This document shows positions 21,251 through 31,079 of a stretch of 64,000 nt of DNA, in pieces. The stretch comes from Cymbidium sinense (Eukaryota; Streptophyta; Magnoliopsida; Asparagales; Orchidaceae): NCBI GenBank assembly GCA_021442155.1, contig CM038214.1, positions 318,897,001 to 318,961,000 on the forward strand, written 5' to 3'. The position numbers and the translations under genes are program-made. The notes beneath the pieces are model-generated. The model saw only the letters and a list, made by a program, of their open reading frames with translations. It ran no database searches and was not told the DNA's origin. Position 1 is the first letter of the stretch. Each line of letters begins with the position of its first letter.

Positions 21251-23145
21251 TTTTTTTTTTTTGGGAAACCCCATATAGGGGGAATTTTATTGCCACAAAA
21301 AAAGGGTTACAAGGTCCTTAAAGGGGATAAACTCCAGAACTACTGCTCAAAGAGCTACAATAAGCCTAGGGAGTAAATCCCCTATCTAAGTACATCCAGA
21401 AGAAAAAGATACAAAGTGATTAACAAAAGCAAGCAAATGAAGGATGAGGGCCAATGTTCTGCGGGAAGTGAGAATGCATGACACTATGGAGCAACAAGAG
21501 AGAAAAGAGAAAAACACCAAGATTGTAGATGGAGAAGTTAGAGCTTAAAGTAGTAGAGAAAATGATAAGTGAGACCAACAAAATCAAAATGGTAATAATA
21601 AAGAAGTGGGATAGAGGAGGCTGCTCACACAAGTTGGGCGGCAAATATGAGCATCCAAAGTTCAATAGAAGGGTTACATCACAAGAGCTACTACCAAACC
21701 AAAATGGGTGAAAGCATCACAGCCATCATAGCCAACAAACCTGTATAGCAGCCCTTTGATGAAGATCTTTTGAGCCAAAATACCTGCAAGAAAAGGCAAA
21801 GCTGTATACACAGAAGTGGAAAGAGTAGCAAAGTGTAAAGTGGGAAAGGGGATCCCATGCCAAATATGTGTCATCATATTAGGCTCCATGGCATGATAAT
21901 CCCATCTCAAATGAAAGAGAGCCATCAATGTCAGGTCATCCATACTAGAAACCGGATCTAAGGATAATAAACAAGAAGAAATCTCAAAAGGTAAAGACAA
22001 GAGCAAGGAATTAACCCCATTCCAATCCTGTAGGACATTAATAAATATACACTCTTGGTAAATAGTCCAGTAAGCAGGTCAAGGTTTTTTCCCATCAAAA
22101 GATAAGCAAAGAATGTAAGTAATGCAGCTCTTAACAACCTCATTGTTTCAGAAAATTGAGAACAGCAATTATAAAGGGAAATAGCATACCCCAAGCCCAA
22201 ATTACCATAGGAAATGGAAGTACAACAGCAAATAAGAAGAAATAGGTAAAGGGCTGCTCCCCACCATAGACAAATCCAGTAAGAGATAATCAGATATAAC
22301 ACCATAGAAATAGTTTCCTTTTGATCAAACTCATTAAACCAGTTCAGCCAACAATCCTGAGAGTAATAGCCAGCAAGATGGCCATAAATCCACCCAATGA
22401 GATGAAATAATGCAAAGATTGAAATCAAGAGAGGCAAAAGTATAGTCACAATGATCCACACAAATGTAGCATAAGCTAGAGGGAAAAAATAGCAGCATCT
22501 GAAGTCAGCAGCATTCCAAATGCTAATAGCAAAAACCCAAAAGCCAATAATCAAATTGTGCAGGAAACAGCCAATAACCACAAAAACAACCTGTTGGATA
22601 AGGGAAACAACATACCCCAAGCCCAAATGACCACAGAAAATGAGAGGACAACAGCAGATAAGAAGAAGGTAAAGGGATATGATAACAGTAAAAACCCAAA
22701 AGCCCATAACTAGAATGGGCAGAAAATAGCCGAGAACCATAAAGACATCCTGCTTGATAAAGGACCCAAAAATCCAAAGGCCATCAGTGTAAGCAATAAT
22801 GCAATTATTACCCCCACCAAAATTAAGCAAAATAACATCAAAATCAGTCAGCAAAACAAGATAAACAACCACAGTAGCAGGAGGCTGAACATAAGATTCA
22901 ATGATCCATAACAGCCAACCACCAAGATAGAATAGAACAACAAGTTGGCCAACAACCAACCCCATCAAAATGGAATATGCTTTCCAAATAGAGAGGGAAA
23001 AGGCCTGGCTAAGGCAAGCTGGGTAGAAAATGCAACAGCAAGTGAAATCATTTAGAGCACTGATAGAAAATCCCTTAGAAATGAGAAAATTTACTAAACC
23101 GACAACCATGGGGTTATAGCGAAACCATGAAGAAAACTTTGATTA
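21251..23145 (-). mobile_element. 5'-truncated sister LINE (3' region only)
   Basis: Same orientation as the LINE at 8646-17826. Its 3' end starts with a 12-base T-run (21251-21262), and the next 130 bases closely match 8660-8800 (TTTTATTGCCACAAAAA, GGGTTACAAGGTCCTTAAA, GAGCTACAAT). Homology continues with the RFVGYDGCD-encoding stretch near 21730. The copy stops near 23140, at a TTTAGGG tract, before any ORF2 sequence. That is the 5' truncation typical of LINE insertion. I could not find a convincing target-site duplication. Confidence 0.85.
21958..23109 (-). CDS. 383-codon hydrophobic open frame in the LINE 3' region
   Basis: The longest uninterrupted open frame in the window (the next longest is 258 codons). 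It starts MVVGLVNFLISKGF. The protein would be extremely hydrophobic, with many Leu, Ile, Phe, Tyr, Cys and Trp and few charged residues. It has repeated blocks: LLICCCTSISYGNLGLGYAI and LLICCCPLIFCGHLGLGYVV, and GFWVFTVI and GFWVFAIS. DNA repeats underlie them: 22188-22255 resembles 22609-22676, and 22508-22595 resembles 22686-22755. It could encode several membrane segments, but no family is recognised. The strand is A-poor, which by itself lowers stop frequency, and it lies in a truncated LINE, so expression is doubtful. A related, more broken stretch is at 9047-11933. Confidence 0.35.
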   Translation of the reverse strand: MVVGLVNFLISKGFSISALNDFTCCCIFYPACLSQAFSLSIWKAYSILMGLVVGQLVVLFYLGGWLLWIIESYVQPPATVVVYLVLLTDFDVILLNFGGGNNCIIAYTDGLWIFGSFIKQDVFMVLGYFLPILVMGFWVFTVIISLYLLLICCCPLIFCGHLGLGYVVSLIQQVVFVVIGCFLHNLIIGFWVFAISIWNAADFRCCYFFPLAYATFVWIIVTILLPLLISIFALFHLIGWIYGHLAGYYSQDCWLNWFNEFDQKETISMVLYLIISYWICLWWGAALYLFLLICCCTSISYGNLGLGYAISLYNCCSQFSETMRLLRAALLTFFAYLLMGKNLDLLTGLFTKSVYLLMSYRIGMGLIPCSCLYLLRFLLVYYP

Positions 23146-23210
23146 AGGGGTTTAGGGTTGTAGGTTTAAAGTTTAGGGTTTAGTGTTTAGGGTTTAGGGT
23201 TTTTATTTAT
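23146..23210. repeat. short telomere-like block at the LINE 5' truncation
   Basis: A few TTTAGGG units (near 23149-23205) directly next to the truncated end of the second LINE. Confidence 0.88.
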
Positions 23211-24620
23211 TTTTTTCTTTTTTTTAAATTAAGTAAACTGGAAGGTTTAGGTTTATTTAGTTTATTTATTTTAGTTTCTTTTATTTTTTTATTTTTATTT
23301 AGTTTAGTTTATTTATTTTGGTTTATTTTTTAGGTTTAGGTTTAGGTTTGTGTTTATTTTTTAGTTTATTTTTATTTTTATATTTATTTTATTTTTTTAA
23401 GCTTAGGTTTTATTTTTTATTTTTATGTTTAGGTTTAAGTTTTTTTTAATTATTTTTTGGTTTAGGTTTTAGTTTTTTATTTCAGGTTAGTTTTTAGGTA
23501 TTATTTTTTTAGTTTAGGTTTATTTTGAGTTTATTTTATTTTATTTAGTTTAGGTTTATGTTTAGCTTTAGTTTATTTTAGGTTTAGGTTAAGATTATAT
23601 TTATTTAAGTTTAGTTTACTTTAGTTTAGGTTTAGGTTTATTTTATTTTTACTTTAAGTTTAAGTTATTCTTTTTTAGTTTAGGGTTTAGGTTTTATTTT
23701 TAATTTATTTTGGGTTTTTTTGTTTAGGTTTATCTTTTAGTTTTAGGTTTTTATTTAGTTTTTATTTTGTTTTATTTTAGGTTTATTTTATTTTTATTTT
23801 AGGTTTATTTCTTATTTTATTTAGATTTTTTATTTTTTAGTTTAGTTTAGGTTTTTATTTATTTTATTTTAGTTTAGTTTTCATTTTTTATTATATTTTG
23901 TTTTTAAGTTTAAGTTTAGGTTTAGGTTTCATTTTATGTTTTTAGTTTATTTTATATTTTCATTTTATCTTGGTTTAGGTTTTTTTTATTAATTTTATTT
24001 TTAGGTTTTATTTAGTTTAGGTTTAGGTTTTTAGCTTTTTAGGGTTTAAGTTTTAGGTTTTTATTGTAGGTTTATTTTTAGGTTTTATTTTTTAGTATAG
24101 GTTTAGGTTTACGTTTAGTTTATTTTATTTTATTTAGTTTAGGTTTAGGTTTAGTTTATTTTTGGTTTTGCTTTAGGTTTTATTTATTTTAGTTTAGTTT
24201 ATTTTAGTTTAGGTTTAGTTTTATTTCATTTTGTTTATTTTATTTTTATTTTAAGTTTAGTTTTTATTTTTAGTTTAAGGTTTGGGTTTTATTTTTTATT
24301 TATTTTTAGGTTTTATTTTTAGGTTTAATTTTTAGGTTTTGGTATCTATTTAGTTTTTATTTATTTTTTATTTTAAGTTTATTTTATTTTTTATTTATGT
24401 TTATTTTTTATTGTATTTAGGTTTTTTATTCTTAGGTTTATATTATTATTTTTGTTTAGTTTAGGTTTTTATTTATTTTATTTTAGTTTAATTTTTATTT
24501 TATTATTTTATTTTATTTTTTGGTTTATGTTTTTAATAATTATTTATTACTTTATTTTTTTAGGTTTATGTTTTATTTATTTATTTTAGTTTTATGTTTT
24601 ATTTACTTTAGGTTTAGGTT
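23211..24620. repeat. long TTTAG/TTTATTTT low-complexity block
   Basis: Starts with the junction motif (AAATTAAGTAAACTGGAAGG at 23226). The length of 1.4 kb is about twice that of the others, and a GCTTTTTAGGGTTTAAG stretch at about 24030 probably marks a fused boundary between two units. Confidence 0.88.
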
Positions 24621-25036
24621 TTTAGGGTTTAGGGCTTAGAGTTTAAGGTTTAGTGCTTAGGCTTGAGGGTTTAGGGTTTTTAGGGCTTATGTTTTAAGGT
24701 TTATGGTTTAGAGTTAGCTTAGGATTAAGGGTTGGTTCAGGGTTTAGGATTTAGGCTTTAGGATTTTTAGGGCTTAGGCTTTAGGGTTTTTATGATTTAG
24801 GGTTAGTTTAGGGTTTAGGGTTTAGGGTTTAGGGCTAGTGTTAGGGTTTACAGTATAGAGTTTAAGGTTTAGGGTTTAGGGTTTAAGGACTATGGTTAGC
24901 TTAAGGTTTAGGGTTATGGTTTTTTATGGTTTAAGGTTTAGGGTTTAGGGTATAGGATTGTAGGTTTAGGGTTTAGGGTTTAGGGTTTAGGATTTAAGAT
25001 TTAGGGTTTAGGGTTTAAGGTTTAAGGTTTATGGTC
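24621..25036. repeat. telomere-like block
   Basis: Degenerate TTTAGGG with GTTAGCTTAGG and GGTTAGTTTAGGG variants. Confidence 0.93.
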
Positions 25037-26228
25037 TTTTTTTTAAATAAATTTGGTAAACTAGTATGTCTAGATATTTTTTTGTTTTGTTTAGTTTTAT
25101 TATTATTTATTTTAGTTAATCTAATTTTTTTTAGTTAGGTTTATTTTTATTTTATTTAGTTTATTTTATTTATTTTACTTTAATTTATTTAGTTTAGGTT
25201 TTTTATTTTTGTTTATTTTTTAGGTTTAGGTTTAGATTTATATTTATTTTTTAGTTTAGTTTTATTATTATTTTATTTTTAGGTTTAGGGTTTCTTTTTT
25301 ATTTTTAGGTTTAGGTTTAGTTTTTTTTTTAGGTTTAAGTTTTAAGTTTTTTTTTTACGTTTATTTTTAGGTTTTATTTTTTAGTTTAGGTTCAGGTTTT
25401 TTTTTAGTTTATTTTATTTTATTTAGTTTAGGGGTTAGGTTTAGTTTATTTTAGCTTTAGGTTTAGGTTTTATTCATTTTAGTTTAGTTTATTTTAGTTT
25501 AGGTTTAGGCTTTTTTATTTTATTTATTTTAGGTTTAGGTTTTTTTTAGTTTAATGTTTATGTTTTATTTTTTATTTGTTTTTAGGTTTTATTTTGAGGT
25601 TTATATTTTAGGTTTAGGTTTTTATTTAGTTTTTATTATATTTTATTTTAGGTTTGTTTTATTTTTATTTTTTGTTTAGTTTTAATTTTTTTTTATGTTT
25701 TTTATTTTTAGATTTATTTTATTTTTTAGTTTCATTTAAGTTTTTATTTATTTTATTTTATTTTTAGGTTTAGGTTTAGGTTTAAGTTCAGGTTTAAGTT
25801 TAGGCTTTATTTACTTTAGTTTAGTTTATTTTAGGTTAAGTTTAGTTTTATTTTATTTTATTTATTTTATTTTTATTTGATGCTTAAGATTTTTTTTTGG
25901 TTTAGGGTTTAAATTTTATTTTTTATTTATTTTTAGGTTTATTTTTTTAGGTTTACGTTATTATTTTATTTTAAGTTTATTTTATTTTTATTTTACATTT
26001 TGTTTTTATTTTATTTAGGTCTTTTATTCTTAGGCTTATTTTATTTTTTAGTTTAGTTTAGGTTTTTATTTATTTTATTTTAGCTTATTTTTATTACTTT
26101 ATTTTATTTTATTTTTAGGTTTTAGTTTAAGTTTTTATTTTATTTTATTATTTTATTTTATTTAGGTTTATGTGTATTTTTTATTTTATTTTTAGGTTTT
26201 TTTTAGTTTAGGTTTAGGTTTTTAGGTT
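25037..26228. repeat. TTTAG/TTTATTTT low-complexity block
   Basis: Starts with a diverged junction motif (AAATTTGGTAAACTAGTATG). C-poor TTTAGG/TTTATTTT words. Confidence 0.88.
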
Positions 26229-26582
26229 TTTAGAGTTTAGGGTTTAGGGTTTAGGGTTTAGGGTTAGCTTAGGGTTTAGGGTTAGTTTAGGATTTATTGT
26301 TTAGGGTTTAGGCTTTGGGCTTTTAGTTTTAAGGTTTTTAGGGTTTTCGGTTTAGGGTTTAGGGTTTAGGGTTTAGAGTTTTAGAATTTAGGGTTTAGGG
26401 TTTGGATTTGGGTTTAGGGTTTAGGGTTTAAGGTTTAGGGCTTAGGGTTTAGGGTTTAGGGTTTAGTGTTTGGTGTTTAGGGTTAATTTAGGGTTTAGGG
26501 TTTAGGGTTATAGGTTTATGGTTTGGGGTTTAGGCTAGTAGATTTATGGTTTAGGGTTTAGGGCTAGTTTTATGGTTTAGGG
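26229..26582. repeat. telomere-like block
   Basis: Degenerate TTTAGGG with several runs of consecutive perfect units (for example around 26235-26265 and 26400-26465). Confidence 0.94.
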
Positions 26583-27122
26583 TTTTTTTTAAAAATTAAG
26601 TAAACCAACAGGTTTCAATTCTTTTAATTTTTTTAGTTTATTTTTTATGTATTTTAGTTTATTTTATTTTATATTTTTATTTAGTTTAATTTATTTATTT
26701 TAATTTTATTTAATTTAGTTTAGGTTTTTTATTTTAGTTTATTTTTTAGGTTTAGGTTTAGGTTTATGTTTTTTTTAGTTTAGTTTTATTTTTATTTTAT
26801 TTTTTAGGCTTAAGTTTAATTTTTTATTTTTGGGTTTATGTTTATGTTTTTATTTTATTTTTTTAGGTTTAGTTTTTAGGTTTTTATTTTTGGTTTCTTT
26901 TTAGGTTTTTTTTAGTTTAGGTTTAGGGTTATTTTTAGTTTATTTTATTTTATTTAGTTTAGAGTTTAGGTTTTATTTATTTTAGTTTACTTTATTTTAG
27001 TTTAGGTTTATATTTATTTTATTTTATTTATTTTAGGTTTAGGTTCTTTTTTTAGTTTAGGGTTTAGGTTTTATTTTTTATTTATTTTAGGTTTAGATTT
27101 TTATTTAGTTTTTATTTTATTT
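26583..27122. repeat. TTTAG/TTTATTTT low-complexity block abutting gag
   Basis: Starts with the junction motif (AAAAATTAAGTAAACCAACAGG) and ends at TTTATTTTATTTACGG, where the gypsy gag sequence begins. The reverse-complement junction at about 51010 is the same, so this border existed before the inverted arrangement formed or is a fixed part of the retroelement. Confidence 0.88.
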
Positions 27123-29124
27123 ACGGTTTTATGCCACCATCCTTTAAGATCTTTGATGGTAGTGGGAACCCACGATGACACATTGCACACTTTCTTTGGT
27201 TTTGCAACATCGGCGCACTCCTCTTCCTTTCATTTAGTACGCGTGTTGCATTTGATTATTTTGCTGAACTGCCCAACTGTTCGATGAAGACTTTTGCTAA
27301 GTTGGAGCAGCTCTTCATCAAGATGTTTACTAGAGCTCAGTAGAGGTGATTGTAGGTGACCTCATTGTAGAGAAATAGAACCTAAACGAGTCCCTTGTTG
27401 ATTATATTCTCAAGTGGCACAACTTGTGCATGAAATGCGAACCACAGCTATCCGAATAACACAGAATTGAGATTCTTCTCAAAAATATCCATGACCCGGT
27501 CGCCTTCATGCTTAAGGGCTTTAACATAAAAACATTCGAGAAATTAATAAACAAGGAAGCTAGCCTATAAGAGGAAGTCAAACAGTTTCCCTTTCCCGAC
27601 CAATCATCTAGTCCTATATCGCAGAAGGTGTTTGAGAAAAAGTTAGGGATAGTTGTGATAATGGACAGAGGGTAGCAGCCAGCCAGAGTTCAGTATGAGA
27701 GACTATGAGCTCAACAGCCTCTTTCGCCACCACCTCTTCCACCACCTCAGCCATCATACCAGCCACCACAGCCGCCATAATGACCATTTCCACCACCTCA
27801 GCAGCCTACCCAGCAGTGGTATTCATATCCATCGCTAGGTAGCTACTTTCCACATACTCTTGTCGATAGATTGAATAAGCCATATTCATTCAAGAGGGAG
27901 GTAGTTAGGAAAATCTTTAAGAATCTCTTAAAGAAACTTAACTTTCAGTTACCAAAGCCTAAGAGGCCAGAGGAAGTGGGCAAGAGCGATGATCTTAGCT
28001 ATTGCCCGTACCACCGCATGTTAGGACATGTCTTAGAGGATTGTATCACTTTTAAGGACTAACTTGAGAGTAGCTACAAGTTGAAAGCCATAGTTATCCC
28101 TAAGGAATACTTATTAGAATAACCATCCAGTTCTGTTAGAGTACTCCTTAGATATACTTACGATCCTCTTAAGACCAAAGAAGGTTTGGATACTTCCCTA
28201 TCCCGAACCTCTAAAAAGATAATTTCTAACATCCAGAAGCTTTCCTTACAGGTGCATGAAGTAGCTCAAACCTCTAATACCAAGAAAGGTTTGCTAGTTG
28301 CAAAGGACAACTCAAAGAAGGTGATAGCCCAACGTAACAGTAGCTCACCATACTTACCTGAGATAGTCCAGTAGCATACCCACCATCCGAGTCCAGTACT
28401 CCCTACATCGTTGCAGCTACCACCACTTCTACCGAAAGGAGCATTGTATCTACAAATAAGGGCACTAAATCCTTTTGCACGCACTTTATCATGTACCTCC
28501 ACCCAAAAAGAAATTAATGAAGAAAGTTGATTCTACTTATATACTATCTACTTTTAATACTCTTGATTTTATTCCTATTGAAAGCTTTCCGAGTCTAAAT
28601 AAAAATAATAGATCTTGTAGTTCTGAAACTTTCCTTTTTGATTCAGAGTCGGACTATCATGCTCTAAATCAATCAGGTTCACATCTTGAGATTGACTTGG
28701 AGTCAACTGACTCTGAGGATCCCATAAGAGAAGCTATAGGTATACCTGATGAGAAGGTAGAACTATCCACAAGCTCATCATTCCAAGAAGTCACTCAAGT
28801 CAACCTACGTAATGGAAAAGTTCTACCTCCTAGGGTAGCACCTCAGGATAAGGGTAAGCAAGTCTTCAGTTCTAGTGAGTAGATAACCCCTCTATAGGAT
28901 GCTCCACCCATAGATATGCTTGTGGAGGACCAAGTTAGAGTTTATTATAATGTCCTAGCTCACCTTAGAAAGTTTCCAGCTAAGTTAAGCATATACGACA
29001 CACTCATTTTATCCAAAGAGATGAGGGAATATTTTATCAAGGCCTTACTTGACCTAGAGATATGCTTAGCTCAGCTGACTGATACTAAAGAGGAGGCATG
29101 CCACTTGAAGGATATCTTATGAGT
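27123..29124 (+). pseudogene. Ty3/gypsy gag and gag-protease linker (decayed)
   Basis: Broken capsid/nucleocapsid gene. It opens MPPSFKIFDGSGNPR, then (about 27395-27600) DYILKWHNLCMKCEPQLSE, a stop, HRIEILLKNIHDPVAFMLKG and KEASL, the conserved plant gypsy gag order. A Pro/His-rich stretch with CAGCC/CCACC repeats follows (27720-27810). A zinc-finger-like YCPYHRMLGHVLEDC lies at about 28000-28045. The linker frame 28475-28882 is acidic and ends QVNLRNGKVLPP. The frame 28916-29122 reads AHLRKFPAKLSIYDTLILSKEM, which normally stands just before the protease. Several in-frame stops make it non-functional. The inverted relative is at 50100-51010. Confidence 0.88.
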
Positions 29125-29470
29125 TACATTCAGTGATGAAGACTTACTTCTACAGATGATCAAGCACAATTGCCTTTTTATATTACAGTGGATGTTAGCA
29201 GATACAGGCTATCTAAAGTTCTGGTTGACCTAGGTGTATCAGTCAACATTATGAGTTTAAGAACCCTTGCCTACTTGAGGATCAACATCTCCAAACTCCA
29301 AAAAAAAGATGATGTTGAGAGGATTCAATGAACTAGGAGAGAGGGCCTTATCGTGTTTATTTTTGGATGTATGGGGGGACACCACACAAATCATAGGGGG
29401 GCTACTTTTTGAGGTGATCGGGTATAACATTGAGGTATGATGTACTATATTGAAAGATATATGCATCACC
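29125..29470 (+). pseudogene. Ty3/gypsy aspartic protease remnant
   Basis: Reads VTFSDEDLLLQMIKHN, then RLSKVLVDLGVSVNIMSLRT (about 29205-29265). This corresponds to the retroviral-type protease active site LVDTGASVNIM, but the catalytic DTG is DLG here. MLRGFNELGERALS follows near 29310, matching the region after the flap. Frame changes and stops are present. It follows gag directly. The inverted partner element keeps the protease end with LIGRPWIH at about 63340. Confidence 0.82.
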
Positions 29471-30820
29471 CTATAATGGACCTAATTACGTAATAAGGAC
29501 TCCTTAGGCATGGGTCTTTGAATGTACTAGATATTTCTCTCCTACTTTACATGGATGAATAATGCGGGGTTTATATTAAACCAGTTTCTTAAGTTCCCTT
29601 TGGAGGCAAGCCTCCATAGTTAATTACATCTTAAGAAATGAATTTTTTTAAGAATACTCTCGATTGAAGTAAACAATTATCATCTCCAAAGATTTCAAGG
29701 TTAGACTATCAAAAGATTGTTGTATTTGGAAAATCAACTTAAAAAGTTCAAGGAGAAGACTTATTTTTTAAATCCAAATGAAATAAGTAGGAAATAATGA
29801 TGAAGCCTAGTGAGCATTCCAATCTATCCTATGGTTGGCCTTTATAATTTTGAAGTTGAGGAGATTTATATGTTTTGAGTTGACATTTAATTAGATTACT
29901 AGTGCTTATAATCCACCAACACAAGGTTATGAGAATGCCTAAGAAGTGAGGATTTATGCTAGTCACGTGATGGAAATAGCTACCTCGGATCCGAAATCTA
30001 AGAAGCTTTAGTATGAGCTAAAGTACGACCTAAATCTAAGCGACAGGTGGACATAAGGGTTTACCTAAATCTAAGCGATAGGTGGTTTATCCTCTCTTGT
30101 GGAGGTAAACAAAATACCCATTTTCACCTAAGATTTAGGTCATGCTTTTGGCCCTCGCAAAAGCTCCCTAGATTTAGGTTCAAAGGTTATTATTTTCCTA
30201 TGGAAGCTATATGCATAAGTACTCACCTCTTAGGCATTTCCATGACCTTGTGTCGTGGAATTGTAAGCCCTAATTTTCTAATATAAATTCAACTCAAATA
30301 AATAAATCACCTTAATTTCAAAAATATAAAACCCAACCATAGGATAGTTTGGGGTGCTTACTAGGCTTCCTAGTATCCTAAGCATCCCCTATTTATCTTC
30401 ATTTGGCTTCGATAATAATTCCCTCCTCTTGATCAATCCCACTTGATCTTCTAATAATAAACCAATTGATTGATATTCCTATATTTGAAATCTTTGGAGA
30501 CAATGATTATTTACCTTAATCGAGAGTATTCTTAAGGAATCTCATTCCTTAGGATGTAATTAACTATGGAGGCTTGCCCCCTGTAGGGAACTTAACAAAC
30601 CCAATTTAAAATTATCCTTATTTTACTTTTTCATGTAAAGTAGGGGAAGAATCTCTGGTACATTCTAAAGATGCATAGAGGAATCCTTATTAAGGTGATT
30701 AGGTCCATTTGTAGGATGGTGACTTCTGTCTCTCGAGATTGTACATCATTCCTCAATATCGTACCTGATCACCCTAATAAGAATATCTGTGGATCTGCGT
30801 GGTGTCCAACATAATAAGTG
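29370..30820. repeat. 1.4-kb imperfect palindrome centred near 30095
   Basis: Bases 29370-30060 recur in reverse complement at 30125-30820. Anchors are GGAGGCAAGCCTCC region 29597 with 30590, CTCCAAAGATTTC 29690 with 30497, ACCACACAAATCATAGG 29383 with 30812, and GAATGCCTAAGAAGTGAGG near 29935 with 30225. Each anchor pair sums to about 60190. The centre contains GACCTAAATCTAAGCGACAGGTGG and related pieces. The left half is the end of gypsy protease and following DNA, so the right half is a fold-back copy of it. Part of the same sequence is also at 49920-50060. Confidence 0.85.
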
Positions 30821-30879
30821 TTATTTTGAAGAATTAATTTTGGTTTTTCATTCTATTTATTTTCTCTCTCTGAAATGAT

Positions 30880-31079
30880 TAGAATGAAGGATTGAAAATA
30901 ATCTTTCACCACAAATTTTATTTTAAAAAAAAATTAATACCCAAAATAATATTTTCAAAACAAAATCAACAAACATCTTTTCAAAATAAAATCAACAACC
31001 CCTTTTTCAAAAATGAAATCAACAAACATCTTTTTAAAATGAAAATAAAAATCAAAATAAAAAAGCAAAAATAACATTT
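30880..31079. repeat. A-rich run-in to the hairpin array
   Basis: CATCTTTTCAAAATAAAATCAACAAAC-like phrases repeated about three times at 30945-31045. They resemble the spacer part of the hairpin units that follow but lack the hairpin core. Confidence 0.65.

Noticed and set aside
29600..30060. Possible tRNA or other structural RNA gene near the palindrome
   Set aside because: No cloverleaf, A box or B box could be recognised; the structure is explained by the long palindrome.
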